Shown one piece after another: positions 1 to 11,907 of a DNA stretch of 64,000 nucleotides (its first letter is position 1; each line of letters opens with the position of its first letter). The position numbers and the translations under genes were made by a program. The notes beneath the pieces are model-generated. The model did no database searches, was not told where the DNA came from, and saw nothing but the letters and a program-made list of their open reading frames with translations. Source of the stretch: Paroedura picta (taxonomy: Eukaryota > Chordata > Lepidosauria > Squamata > Gekkonidae); the NCBI RefSeq assembly GCF_049243985.1, contig NC_135379.1, positions 12,379,501 to 12,443,500 on the forward strand, in the 5' to 3' direction.

Positions 1-17
1 GTAAACTTTGTGGGGGA

Positions 18-279
18 ATCATTGAGAGGTTCAAATGGGCAGCCGTGTGGGTCTGAAGTAGCAACACAAAAATTGAGCCCAATTTCACCTTTAGGACCAA
101 CACAGATTTATCCAAGGCGAGCGCTTTCGTCCTCAGAAAATGGAAGAGGGAACATAAGAGTACAGATATAAGGAGAGAGTAAATTAATAAATTTCTCTTT
201 ATATCTGTGCTCTGATGATCCCTGTTCTGTTGTGTGAGGGTGTGTGCTTGCACACTGCCTTGGCTTGATCATTGAGAGG
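18..279 (-). repeat. Family A dispersed repeat flanked by 12-bp duplication
   Basis: The segment at about 30-267 begins with the motif GGGCAGCCGTGTGGGTCTGA, followed by the CACCTTTAGGACCAACA and ATTTATCCAAGG blocks shared with copies at 14.5, 37.2 and 49.8 kb. It lies between two copies of ATCATTGAGAGG (18-29 and 268-279). A 12-bp duplication suits insertion by a retroelement better than by a hAT transposon. Only the first 110 bases match the other copies. The family is not one I can name with certainty. Confidence 0.6.
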
Positions 280-283
280 GTTT

Positions 284-500
284 GGGGTTGCCATTGGAAT
301 CAGTGAGGTTCAGCTGAAAGGAGAGGCATCCTTAGAAATGCCAGTCCTCTGGGGAATCCCCTGAAGAAAATGTCTGTTTTGGGAGGGGGACTCCATAGCA
401 TTATACTCCAGTGGGGTCCCTCACCACCCCAAATCCTGCACACTACCGGGTGCACCCCCGAAATCTTCAGGTAGTTCCTAACAGAGCTGGCAGCTCTAGA
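284..500. repeat. Degenerate 'GGTTGCCA' dispersed repeat
   Basis: The blocks GACTCCATAGCATTATACTCC, the C-rich CCCCAAATCCTGCAC stretch and AGAGCTGGCAGCTCTAG match related text at 27934-28100. They also resemble, more loosely, 1408-1620. This looks like an old non-autonomous DNA element with GGTTGCCA-type ends. No target duplication is legible. Confidence 0.4.
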
Positions 501-908
501 TATACTTAAGATGAAGATGCTGCTGACATCTTAAAAATGAATGCCTTTACTAGGGGCTATGTAAACTTTAGTGAGCCATAGTCCACGGAGTCTTATGCTT
601 CAATAAATGAATTTGTCTTTGCCACAGATTAATAACAGAATTCCTACTCAGTGGACTTTTGGTGTAACAATGTCATTTGTACTGAATTTGCTGAGATTCA
701 CACGCATGCATCTACTTGACCCTTTGTAGTGTGTGGATAATGTAATACACCCTTATTTCCTGATTTTTTAAATGTATTCTGTAGTTCAGTTGATCTTAGG
801 AGTAACTGAAGCTGTGAATAACAGTTTATGCATATGTACTCAAAGTTCAGGCTTAACTCCCTAGTAAAGATGCTATAAAATAAATATAAATATATCCTTG
901 CCTATCCT

Positions 909-1221
909 GTCAGTGAGGATAAAGGTAAAAGTAAAGGTATCCCCTGTGCAAGCACCGAGTCATGTCTGACCCTTGGGGTGACGCCCTGTAGCGTTTTCAT
1001 GGCAGACGCAATACGGGGTGGTTTGCCAGTGCCTTCCCCAGTCATGACCGTTTACCCCCCAGCAAGGAAGCTGGGTACTCATTTTACCGACCTCGGAAGG
1101 ATGGAAGGCTGAGTCAACCTTGAGCCGGCTGCTGGGATTGAACTCCCAGCCTCATGGGCAAAGCTTTCAGACGGCTGCCTTACCACTCTGCGCCACAAGA
1201 GGCTCTTCGTCAGTGAGGATA
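909..1221 (-). mobile_element. Sauria-type SINE, full length, with 13-bp TSD
   Basis: The SINE body (922-1208) reads on the minus strand. The tRNA-like head CTCTTGTGGCGCAGAGTGGT is at the right and the tail ending in ACCTTTA-type units is at the left. GTCAGTGAGGATA occurs on both sides (909-921 and 1209-1221). The head holds a pol III B-box-like GTTCAATCCC block. The tail resembles the 3' end of BovB LINEs, which is known for Sauria SINEs and implies mobilisation by that LINE. Near-identical copies lie at 13977, 32881 and 63686. Confidence 0.88.
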
Positions 1222-1407
1222 TGGGAGTGTAATTGCACAAAACCACAAGCAGGGCTAAATAATATACCTGCTCCATTACAAAACACTATATGTCTTCTCA
1301 AATTCATCCATAATAATTACAAAAAATATGAAAGCAGTAACCTGTTTATTAACCTTACTGTTGATTCCTAAATGCTTGTGTAGAAATGGTGGTATTTCAT
1401 GATTACC

Positions 1408-1620
1408 CATTAGGGTTGCCAACGCTGGGTTAGGAAATTGCTCAAGATTTGAAGGTCAAATCTAAACAGGAAGCTCAGTAGAGTGAGTCCACCTACCAAG
1501 ACTGCCATTTCCTCTAGGGGAACTAATCTCTGAAGTGTGGAGATCAGTTGTAATTCTGAGAGGTCCTATCTGGGGGTTCAAAACCCTTGATACCCCATCT
1601 GAAGTGTCCTTATAGCCTTA
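1408..1620. repeat. Degenerate 'AGGGTTGCCAAC' dispersed repeat
   Basis: The segment starts ATTAGGGTTGCCAACGCTGG and contains CTAGGGGAACTAATCTCTGA and GGAGATCAGTTGTAATTC. These blocks belong to a short non-autonomous element common in reptile genomes, here old and internally rearranged. It is assigned from motif memory rather than alignment. Confidence 0.4.
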
Positions 1621-1621
1621 T

Positions 1622-2481
1622 TTCCTGACAGAGTTTTGAATAGTTTTTTTTAAATATATGATGAGCCTTTAATAGCATCGTGGGATGCCAGCATTCCAAA
1701 AACGTAGCTATGGCAATACTATGAAGGGGAAAACTCCCTTTGAGGAATGTCCCCAATTGTTTAGCTTTCAAATACTCCATTGTGAAAATGGGGTTTCACT
1801 TACCTATAAATGTCACCCATCAAGAGGCCTTCTATGCAGGCACACATAGGAACTGTGCTTTTGCATGCCAGCCACAGAATACCCACCTGTTGTACATCCC
1901 ATCCCTCACAGGAATTTATTTCTGGTTTAGTCCAGAATTAATTACAAACCATTTGAACTGAATGCAAGGCCTGGATTTTCTTTCATACAAGCATTTCTGG
2001 TGTCCATCACCATTTTGCTGTAACCCTCCCTTCCTAACATTCCAGATGGATAAAGTGTTTTTGAGATCATACCTGGAATTTCTCCCTGATAATCCCCCAG
2101 TTTCTCATCGGTCAGGACATCAACCTTCCAGTTTTCTTCCCTTCCTTGACTTCTCCATACAGAAAGGGTACTGCATGCATTGCATGTTAAAAGGGCTCTC
2201 ATTTTTTATTTAAAAAGAACAGAGGACTTTAGGAGGGACAGGAATTTATTCTGAATCTATTTCAGAGGCTGCAAGAAAGGGAATGCTGCTTTTACACAGG
2301 CCTTGTCTAGGTGGATAGTTTCCACAATTAGAGCGGCATACACTGAACCAGGTAGGAGCTGTCCAATCAATGTATTTGTGCTATAAAGACTCAAGAGTCT
2401 TGAGCAGACTTCTCATCAAGACTACCTCTTCAGGATGTATGCAAGGCAGCCACCCGGTCAACACCCCTGATTTTTGTAAGA
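1622..2481. other. Intergenic, nothing recognised
   Basis: Short open frames on both strands here show no family motif, no splice context and no codon bias. I see no gene, structured RNA or clear repeat. Confidence 0.5.
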
Positions 2482-2865
2482 CATTACTCCAGTGGTCCCC
2501 AACATTTTTATGACCAGAGACCGGTCAACACTTGACAATTTTACTGAGGCCCGGGAGGGTAGTCTTTTGCCAAGGTACGTCAGCGCCTGAGCCCCTGCTC
2601 CGCTTGCTTTCCTGCCGGATCCCCTGATTTCCCACTGCCCACTGGGGGGTGCTGCCAGCAGCAGCTGCGCAGTGCCGAGCTGAGGGGGAGCCCCAGCCAT
2701 GGCGACCGCTAGAGAGCACCAAAGGTGAGCCAGTGGCAGAGTGGCAGGGCAGCAGCCGAGGCAGCAGCCAGGGAGGAGGATAAGGAGGAGCTGTGGCCCG
2801 GTACTGACTGATCCACAGACCGGTACCGGTCCCCGGACCGGGGGTTGGGGACAGCTGCATTACTC
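2482..2865. mobile_element. Non-autonomous hAT element (CAGTGGTCCCC family) with 8-bp TSD
   Basis: The element spans 2490-2857, from CAGTGGTCCCCAACA to TTGGGGACAGCTG. It is flanked by CATTACTC (2482-2489 and 2858-2865). The 8-bp duplication and CAGNG ends are typical of hAT transposons. The interior is GC-rich, contains no transposase, and is related in inverted orientation to the element at 48509-48888. Confidence 0.9.
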
Positions 2866-4438
2866 CATGGACATCAACTCCTGGAGTGAGGCAGTTGTGG
2901 GGAAAACGGGATTACAGTCAGTCTTCTGATCCATCCCACACACTCCTCCTCAGTAACTGAACTTGTTATTCTCCCATGGGGGACTGCACAAAACCACAAA
3001 AATGAAAACACAATTGCACTTACCTGTAACTGGTAAGTGCAGTCTTCTGTGCAGGCACACAACTTCCCTCCTTTCCCCACCGTGGGCTTCTTCATTCATG
3101 CTCACTCCTTACAGCAGGAACGGAGAACTGAGGGAAGAGTGCTTGCCCATCTATCATGTGTCCCATTGAGTGGGAAAAACTACACTGAAGACGGAGGGAA
3201 GGGGGAACACTCTTGGGCTGTAGAAACACTTCTATAAAGCTTGTTAGCCCCTATGGTTTGCCTGCGCAACCCCCAATGTGGAACTGCACAGAAGCTACAA
3301 AAGTGAACAAAGGTTTCACATATGCAGTTGTTACAGAGTTCTACCCATGTATTGCAAGTAGAAATACTATGTCTCTCCTGACATAGACCAGTATTCTCAG
3401 CAGCGGCTTTAATGTAACAATAGGGATGTCAACCCACATGCTGAACTTTTACATGGCATCTTTATTTTGTCGTTCCCCCACTCACTTTACAGCCAAAGCA
3501 GTTTATGCTAATAAAATCAATCACATAGAAATTACAGCATAATTAATAGGTACTAAGGAGGCAGATCTCAGTAAGGGCTCAGTTTGTGCACAATGAATGC
3601 CTGCTGACTCTTCTCCGCAATAGCCCAGGAGAAAGAAGCTCCAGCCGGAGGCACGATCCAGGAACAATGGGCCTCTTCCTTTATTCAGAGACTCTGACCT
3701 TAGGAAAGGCAGGTGGTATCTCGGGAAAGAAAGCTCTCAGCTGGAGCAGGATGATTTGCAACTGTAAAGGAGTGGCCCTGCTGTCAGAAAAAGGTGATAT
3801 CCCTCACTGATGTTTTTATGCTTTCTAATATCTATGTTAAATCACTATGAAAACACAGCTACATAGTTGTATATGGAAGTGTTCATGAAAAATTGTCTGG
3901 GTGCAGGAATAGATTCGAGACAGTGCATGAGGGAGCACACCTAGGCAAGTATACTCAGAACCACAACCCATATTTTCCAGGAGGGCTTACTCCCAGGAAA
4001 GTGTTCTTCTAACTGCAGCCTGAATAGGGTCCCAGCTCTTAGCACTCAGTTCACTTGTGCACAGCGGATGGAAGTGCTGTCTTTGGAAGAAGCTTCACAA
4101 GTGTCTTGTTGCTTTAGGACAGAAAGTCCCTTATTAAGGAATTGCATATACATACTAGTGTAAGGAAAGAGCATGAGCATTTCAGCTACCTATCTGGACT
4201 AGGACAGAGTGCATTTTGCCCTCATGGCAGTTAAACAAAGTAACAAGAAGAGGAGTTAGCTGCAAAAAGAAAATCTCTTGGTTTAGCAATCTGGGCAAAC
4301 AAAGAGCAGCAGAGCAGACAAGAAGCAAGTGATAGAAGGAGCTGACCTGCCTAGCTAATTAGCTATAGCGCCCTCTCTGGAATACAGTTGTGTGCTGTGC
4401 AAAGAGATGTTAAATCCTTTACTTCCAAGATCAGCTAA
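2866..4438. other. Intergenic, no gene recognised
   Basis: No conserved coding block, tRNA or CpG cluster is visible. Scattered short open frames have no recognisable product. Confidence 0.5.
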
Positions 4439-4747
4439 GTGGCTAAGTGTATAGATGGAGGTTGTGCAATAAAAAATCTCCGTTCCAAGAAGAATGTCAG
4501 AATATGTTACTGTAGTGGTCATGGGTTCAACCCCTTCCCCAACTTTGCTTTTTCCTGGGGCAAAACCTTTATCACCTCATTAGGCACAGCAGTGCCTCTG
4601 CCCCAGTGCCTGAAGGCCAGCTTAGCTCCTCACTCAACTCCTCACAGATTAGAAGGTTTAATGGGATTTTATGGAATTTCTATTTTTATGTAACCCATCT
4701 TGAGTCTTCGGAGGAATGCGGGCTATAAATGTAATATAATAATTAAA
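4439..4747 (+). mobile_element. tRNA-headed SINE with L2-like tail
   Basis: A pol III B-box-like GGTTCAACCCC lies near 4523. About 170 bases downstream is the tail TAACCCATCTTGAGTCTTCG...GGGCTATAAATGTAATATAATAATTA. This tail type (CTTGAG...GGGCTATAAAT) recurs at 25115 and 31396 and is typical of L2-type LINE 3' ends. No target duplication was identified. Confidence 0.55.
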
Positions 4748-5383
4748 TGCTCATGAGCAAGTGAGCAAGCGCCATCCCTGTTCAGAAAGTGGGGGTAAAT
4801 GTGGGAGAAAACCCTTCCTTTTCAAGTCCTCCCTCCCATGTATGTAAAAAAAAATTGGAATATGCAAGATCTGCACTGTACGTAATTGAGCAGAATATAA
4901 AGGGTATCCTGCAGGGGGCATTGGAGGAAATGCACTTTTAGCATAGATATGATTGGAACTTCCTGATGGTTTTCAAATTATCTCCTCCAATGTCGTGACA
5001 GGCTCAACAGAAGATGTTCTGCTTTTTGAGCACACTTCCTCTCTGCTTGCCTTCAGAACAGAAGTTGAACAAAAGAATGACTGCAGTTAGCTAGATAGGT
5101 CAGGTCTCTTCCTCTCCTTCTAGACACAGTTTCTTTTTTAAGCAGCTTGATGCTCCACTCTTTCTGCATATTAAAACTCTGCCAGCAAATAGTCTCATGA
5201 AACTCAGACTTGCATTCTGGCTGTCACCACAAACACTGATCAGTCTCAATTAATATCGACCCCTCCTGCTCTCATCTATGACACATACTACTCCATGTTG
5301 GTTTCCCACTGTACCAGGAATACTTTTGCTTGAATATGCCATCCTCCAAGCCTGTGCACAATAGCTGCTGTGTGAGGTAAACT

Positions 5384-5710
5384 TATTTATTTATTAATTA
5401 TATTTTTATTCCGCCGTCCCATACGGCTGAGGGCGGTTTACATATAACATTGTGGGGTAATACATGGAATGACGTAAGCATATAACATAGTCAGAAATAA
5501 CATCAACAGTAATCCAACAGTGGTTAAAATCAACATAATATAAATGATTTGGATCATCAATAATATAACAGGAACAACAACTTAGATTTAAAAAAACCAC
5601 AGAGAGGTCAGACTGTAGGACATGGAGGCGATGTCTGAGCATAGAGACCTGTAGATGTCATTGGGTTGATCCGTCTCAGGGGAATGCCTGGTGGAGGAGC
5701 AGAGACCAAA
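5384..5710 (-). mobile_element. LINE 3'-end fragment, L2-like
   Basis: On the minus strand a GTAAACCGCCCTCAGCC block is followed by GGCGGAATAAAAAT and an (AAAT)n-like tail. This is the usual form of an L2-type 3' terminus in squamates. The left part (5384-5420) is the A/T tail. No open frame remains. Confidence 0.5.
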
Positions 5711-6069
5711 AAAATATTATCTTAACAACTTAACTAGCATAGATGGAAGTAATTATGAACAGGTGACATGAAGCTACATAATTTCGGATATTAGAACCTT
5801 ACATGTCAAGTAAACCTACCCCCCCAGCAGACTTTAATAACTTTGTTCCAAATGCACTGTCAGTCAGCCAAAGAGTATAATCCGATAGCTATACAGGGCC
5901 TTACCCCACTCTCCTTAATAGCCACCTCTTTCAACTAACCACTCAAATATCCAATTTCCAACTGTCAAAACTCTGCTGTCAGATCTTAACTGTCACCCCG
6001 CTTACCAACTCTCAGCTCCTATCGTTGCAGTGCTGTTCTTGTATTGCCAGATACTCACAATAACAAGTA

Positions 6070-6180
6070 TCAGTACATTTCATTTATTTGTTTTATTTGT
6101 TTTATTTATTTGTTTGTTTCATTTATTTGAGCCTCCAAGGAGGGCGGTATATAAATAAAATAAATAAATAAATAGAAAGT
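6070..6180. repeat. (TTTA)n microsatellite and LINE-tail remnant
   Basis: TTTATTTG-type repeats flank GAGCCTCCAAGGAGGGCGGT and continue as TATAAATAAAATAAATAAAT. The core is a LINE 3'-end signature and the rest is simple repeat. Confidence 0.6.
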
Positions 6181-6962
6181 ATTTACACAGTATTAATTTT
6201 CTGTATCTCTGTGTTTCTTGAGAAAATTCTCATTGTGTGTTCTGGAGTCTGAAAATCTATTCAAATATTTACAGGTTAAAAACGAATGCACTATCAGTAA
6301 GAACAGGACTACTCCTGTATAGCACCTTCTGTCTCTCAAGGGGATTTAGCCTGATGCCAAACAAAACTAAGGTATTTTAAAGATTCCATTATTATTTGTA
6401 GCAATGTTGGGAACAAATCCATGTTTCACTAAGGCATGCATGAAGTAACATTAATTTTAAAAGGTCACAAACAACCCATCCTCGCTTTTAAATCTGTGCT
6501 TCCATGAGCGTCTACCTCCCCCTCCACACACACACGTAACAAGGCTACACTCAAACAAAAAAAATCTCACCTCACATCATATGGCATGCCAAATTTGCAG
6601 ACAGAAGATGTAAACCAATTCCAATTAGTCATCACATCTGAATGTTGGCATCTTCACTAACTGAGGTCAGTAACTTTCCTAGGAGCTGGGGTTCTTCACC
6701 ATAGTTCTGTTTAAGAAGCTTGGTTCCTGGGAAATAAATTAATCTCAGAGAATGGAAGTGGAAATATTATTGCAGTTAGTTGGAATCTTAGCATGTTGCA
6801 CGAGAGAAGGATGGATGAGATGTCCAATTCTGAGATTTAACTGGGTTTGTGCCCATCTTAAACAAACATATATGTATCCAGGTTATCCAAATTGAGCTAG
6901 GCCAGCCTTTAAGCCAATAGTGTGGTCTGGCATAGGTGGTACAAAAAGGGATAGTAGACTTT

Positions 6963-7052
6963 AGCCCCTTGCACTCGGGCTGTGAAGGTGGAATATTCAG
7001 AATATTCAGCCCCTTGCATTCGGGCTGTGAAGGTGGAATATTCAGAAATATT
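6963..7052. repeat. Two-copy 45-bp tandem duplication
   Basis: A unit starting AGCCCCTTGCACTCGGGCTG (6963-7007) is followed directly by a copy (7008-7052) that differs at very few bases, the clearest being C/T in GCACTCGG/GCATTCGG. The high identity implies a recent local duplication. Confidence 0.85.
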
Positions 7053-7915
7053 TACTTTGAAGTATAGAATTGAATTAAAGTAGGTTATTCTTGTTGAAGT
7101 TTGCTATTGATTTCAATGAGAGTTAAAGGTTGAATTGTATGCACCGTTAAATGACTGCGGTGTCATTAAGCAAAGTGGGACTTCTGAGTGGACATGCTGA
7201 GGGTTTGCACAATAGTTAGCGGAGGTGCAAACATGCAAGTTGGAGCAGTTAGTGACCTGCAGTGACTAACATCCTAAAAATCAGAAGTCATTTACATGGG
7301 GAGAATTCCAGACTCTTGAGTCTTGCTAATAAAATGAAAGTAAAATGAAAGACACCCTTGAGTTACTCAATTTGAAACAGTATAGATCCTGTAGAATTGC
7401 AAGTAAGAGGTGAAATGTTTAATACTTCAAATATCATGAGCGAATGTCATTTGGAGTAATTTAGTTCCCTTCACTGCAATTAAATGAGGGATGATTAAGT
7501 TAGTACTAAAGTTTCTGATGTTTTGGAAACTATTCTTTTTAGCTACACATTTACTAAACATAGAATTTACTAAGAAGACTTGCATACAACTTCAGGGCCA
7601 AACTTCTCACTGCTTGCCTCGTGCAATTCATGTTTTGTCCAAAGAGTCCGTGGGAAAATGGAAGACCAGTTTTTACCAGATCTTATTATTTTTGTTTTTC
7701 TTTGTTAGGCCAGGCCTTTCGCCTGCATCCCCCCCTCCCTGCACAGTTATAGCATCGGAGTACCTTGTCAGCTCTCAAGGAAGACACGCAGTATCAAATT
7801 TCCCAGCCCACTTCATTTGAAAGCCTGCCAAGATAGGTGAAAGGCCTTATGCATATGTAAAGCAGGAAGTTCACATTACCCAGCCATGTAAATTCCCAGT
7901 GATTGATGCACATTA
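7053..7915. other. AT-rich intergenic sequence, nothing recognised
   Basis: No coding, RNA or repeat signature could be supported before the CpG-rich block that starts near 7.93 kb. Confidence 0.5.
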
Positions 7916-7939
7916 TTTAAACAATGATGATTTGAAAAG

Positions 7940-9150
7940 ATCCCTCTCGCCAGCGCAGCGTTTTGTCACCGTCTCTCGCCCGCCTGATGTCGTGCAGACT
8001 TTGGACGGTGCATTGTACTTTGAGGCCTGATTTCTTTCGGATTTCTAGCGCTTCCCGGAGGCCGCGGGGGAGCTGCGCGGTGGGAGGATCCGAAAAAAAA
8101 ACCCTCAGTGCCACAGCCATTTTGTTTGTGGGCAGCATGGTCGAGTTCTGTCAGGCAGTACCAGGAGGGCTTTTCAACAGTATTAGTGGAATAACTCGAG
8201 CGATCGCGATGGAGGGATCGCTTGAAATTAATATTCCTAGTTCTGTTGACGGCGGTGGGCGCGTAGATGAGAGAGAGAGGGAGGGAGGGAGATCAGCCTT
8301 TTCCTGCTCTTCCTTTCATGGATTTTTGTTCCAGGCGCGACTGGGGTGCCGTGAGATCATTCGCCCAAACCCACCTAACGTTGCCCTCTGGAGTTTCCAA
8401 CCCCACCAGGTGCTTTGGCCGCAGGTTGCGGCGGGAGGGGAGATTGCCCTGGCTCCGAGGGAGCTAGATCCGTGTGCGTGTCCCCTACCCCCCCCCCCCA
8501 CGCACACACCCACCCACCCACCCGCACCCGCACCCGCTCGCTTTCCCGTTTCCTCCCCAAGGACACGTTTATGTCCCGAAAGCGGGCGGGCGGGCGCGCT
8601 TCGTGTGCGGGGGTCACAAAAGATGAAGGCGAGCCTTTCGGGCGGCTGGCTGGCTGGCTGGTGGGGTGTGTTTCCAAAGCCTGTCTAAAATGGCACACTG
8701 CATTTCTGCATTTTTTCCAGGCTGCAGGAGGGGGGGGGAGGAGGAGAGAGCGGGGGATAGTGCAGACTGTGTAGGGACACTGCCCTCCTAACCAATCAGA
8801 ACACGCCTGTTTGCCATTACAAAGTTGTTAACCCCAGAGTCTTCTGGCTGCTGCTGCTGCCGCCGCTGCCTCTGCTTTTAATCTTCTTTGGATATTTCTC
8901 TGCTTTGCCCGAACGCCCTCGCCGAGCCGGAGGGGTGTGTGTGCGTGCGTGTGGGGAAGGGAGGGGGTCAGCCTTCGGAACTGACCACCGATCGTGGAAG
9001 AGGTTCTCCGTCTGCAGCAGCGAAGATTTTTTAAAGATGTTTGGGGATTCTTTGGCTGCGTGGAGGTGGCTCTTTGCAAGCCAGAAACTCTCCCCAGCCT
9101 ATTTCGTTACAGGCGTTGCGAAGAGGCAGCTGTCTGCTTTTCTTCGAGGT
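7940..9150 (+). promoter_or_regulatory. Upstream CpG-rich block, candidate alternative promoter
   Basis: G+C and CpG density rise sharply here against an AT-rich background and fall again after 9.15 kb. A CCAAT box in the context ACCAATCAGA lies at 8792-8796, with a CTG/CCG-rich leader at about 8848-8875 downstream. A textbook splice donor (CGAG/GTAAGT) sits at 9148/9149. The arrangement suggests a + strand promoter with its first exon ending at 9148. The next + strand gene is EPC1, so a distant EPC1 first exon is the simplest reading. An unrelated non-coding transcript is possible. Confidence 0.6.
9037..9148 (+). CDS. Candidate alternative first coding exon (37 codons plus 1 nt)
   Basis: The ATG at 9037 opens a frame reading MFGDSLAAWRWLFASQKLSP... 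and ending ...QLSAFLR, with one base left over before a consensus donor (G/GTAAGT) at 9149. The donor phase is 1. EPC1 exon 2 begins in phase 0, so splicing to it gives about 20 out-of-frame residues and a stop, making this an upstream ORF. EPC1 exon 3 begins in phase 1, so splicing 9148 to 40493 stays in frame and gives a protein of about 747 residues with a new N-terminus. I cannot confirm expression. It may be non-coding leader only. Confidence 0.35.
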
Positions 9151-11660
9151 AAGTTTCGGAATCCTTTTCAATTTTTCGGCGTGGGTCTGTGTGTGCGTGA
9201 GGGTGGTAATGCGTTAGCCTCAATATATGATAATTTCGGAAACAGCCATGGGCTGGTATCTTTCCCCCTTAGGCTCTTGAGCCCTCGTAATGAATTGAAG
9301 CCATCGTGGGCTGTTATGGGTCTCAAGATGTGTACATTGGGGCATGGATTTGGAAACAATTTTCTTTCTCTCCGGAAGGATGGCTCTGGTTGAACCGTGC
9401 GTTGCACTTGGGTCTTTTAGGAACCGACGGAGAACCCGAGTGTTGGGAAGGTGGAGCCTCTAAAACCGATAATAAATATGTGCAGGGCGCAAAAGGAAAA
9501 TTTCTTTAAACAAACAAGCAAACAAACAACAACAAAAGAAAAAAAAACCCACCAAATGCCTTGTTTGATGAAGACCAGGGATACTTTAAACAAACACACA
9601 CAAAAAGATGTTTGCGGTTTCAATTATGGGGGGGGAGGGGGGTTTGGATGAATTACGTGAGAAACGGTCCTTCGTGTAACGAAGGGGAGAATTGACAGGG
9701 TTTGTATTAAGTTATGTCTGTTACTAAACATTGGCCTTTGTATTCGCCAATCAGCTCTCTTTTGGTCACTCGGCTTAAAGCGTTCTTGATATAAAGGATC
9801 TTAATAAGCGTACCTCGCCTAAGGTGTCGTGTTCTTTTCTTGAGAAGGTGCAATTGGGAGACATTTTGTAATTTTGGGCATTTTTCTTGGCTTTTTTTTT
9901 TTTTTTTTGCACACGGTGGGAAATCTTTTTTGTTTTGTATTGATCTGTGTTGGTGGCGCTGTGGTGCTCCTAAACAATTTATGTCCGTTTCACCAAGAAA
10001 AAGGGGGGGGGGGAAAGGTGGGGCAAGATTTGATCTATTGTATCATTTCCTCTTTTCTTCCAGTGCAGTCTAAGTTACAATGTTATTAGATGAATAATTT
10101 TCGAAAAGGTGTGTAATATATTCTTATGTGAACTAACAGTATTCCTTGTAACAGATATGTCGTCAGTCCTTTGTTGTTCTGAGACAAGAGGCAGGGTTTG
10201 GGATTTTTTTTTCCTGCTTAACCCCCCCCCCCAACAAACCCTAAGGTATGTGAAGAACTGAGCTGTTCTTAAGTCATGTCTTAACCCCTTCTCCCCAAAA
10301 TATTTTGTAGTGGCTACAAAATTATTCCATAGGCTCTGTGCAATTTTACATAGAATTTTACTGTGTCATAAATTCATTATTAGATAAGTATTTAAAAGCA
10401 TTAAATCATATACTCCCTTGCTTACCCCCCCAAAAAAAAAACACTTCTAAATATCCAGTAATCTAGGAATGGGGCCTTTTCTCTCAAACACGGTGCATTA
10501 TTTAATGGCTATTTTGGTAGTTTTGTTGTGTGTCAATTCAAATTTGTTCAGTATCAAGCCTGACAAGACAAATATTATATAAGGTGCATTATAAATTACA
10601 AACTCTTCAGCTATCATAATATGCTTAATATATGCATATTGTACTTAAACTGTACAAATTATAGAGTTATCTGAAAACATTTTCATTGTGCAGATATAAA
10701 CAAAAAGTGATTAATGTAATGGAAAGATGGCTGGGAAGATGTAGTCAAGTCTCAGCTGTGCACATGCTAAAATAATGAGATAAAAGGCATTATCTTACTA
10801 ATATGTGCTCTTTCAATAATCAAAATATCTTACAAAAAGCAACAGGTTAAGGAACCTATTAAAGTATTGTAAAGGAATGCCTTATTTTGCTGTTTTTTTC
10901 AGGAATTCGTGAGACTACTACAACAGCCCCTTTGTATAAATGTTTTATTTAAAGAATTCTAGTGGCACACACCTTTTAAGTGACATAATTACAAAGATCA
11001 TCACTAATTGTTTTAGCCAGGAATATTTTGAAGATATATCTTAAGAGCATTGATCTATTCTTGCTTTGGAAGGAGAATCTCTTATGAGTTTGCTGCTGCA
11101 ATATGTATCTGAGATTTCAAAGTAAATTTGCTTAAGAGGGGTCACATCTTAAAAGATCAAGGTGATTTGGCTGTATTTTGTTTTTTTGGGGGGTAATCCT
11201 TAAGTAACAACAATTTCTTAGCTGAACCTAACAGCAGCAGAAAATGCTTTATCTGATTCTGGCCCCCACCGTGCAATCACAAGGATTGTTTGAAAAGACC
11301 AGTCATGGATGTTCTCTTGCAGTTCTGGGAATGCAACTCTTGCAGCCTCCATCTCAATAAAATGTGGCAGTGCAGCACATGATTGCACCACACAGTGTTA
11401 TAGGCACCTTGATACATGGGCGCCCTGTGCACACAGCCACCATGAAGGGAAACAGATAAGGATCTGCCCTGGCGGGCTCAGGCGGATCAGCTGTTATCCA
11501 TGTTTAAGAAAAGACAACTGCTCACTCTCAGTCTAAGAATCCCTTTGTGTTCTGGTCGGGGAAACAATCCATATCTATCTGCTCACAGTAGCCGAGTGTG
11601 GAATAAGGTAGTATTTCTGTAAATTTGTTGAACCTTTTCTCCAGTGAGCTTTGAATGAGG
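9151..11660. other. Non-coding sequence with homopolymer runs
   Basis: This is either intergenic DNA or the first intron of the upstream transcript. It holds a long T run near 9890-9910, several G and C runs, and AT-rich sequence. Nothing coding or repetitive was recognised with confidence. Confidence 0.5.
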
Positions 11661-11679
11661 CAAGGGCAGGGCCCGAATT

Positions 11680-11905
11680 TTATTTATTTATTTACATCAC
11701 TTATGCCCCGCCTTTCTCTCCAGCTTACACTGTTATCCTCTCCTCCATTTTGTCTTCACAGCAATCCTGTGAGGCAGGTTCGGCTGAGAGCCCATGACTG
11801 GTCCAAGGTCACACTTAAGCTTTCCATAGCAGAGGGAGGATTTGAAGTTGGATCTCCCAGATCCTACTCCAGCAGTCTATCCACTACACCCCTTTGGCTC
11901 TCTTT
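11680..11905 (-). mobile_element. tRNA-derived SINE (MIR-like layout), minus strand
   Basis: Read on the minus strand it has a tRNA-like head with a GATCTGGGAGATCCAACTTC block, then a CTTGGACCAGTCATGGG and CCTCACAGGATTGCTG middle, and a GGCGGGGCATAAGTGATGTA tail with (AAAT)n. The same family is at 41710-41940 (+) and 45303-45690 (+). Confidence 0.65.
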
Positions 11906-11907
11906 AC

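Noticed and set aside
7963-8688. 241-codon open frame on the + strand in the upstream CpG block
   Set aside because: It passes through C-run and CAC/CCC low-complexity sequence, with no recognisable domain. A non-coding leader is more likely.
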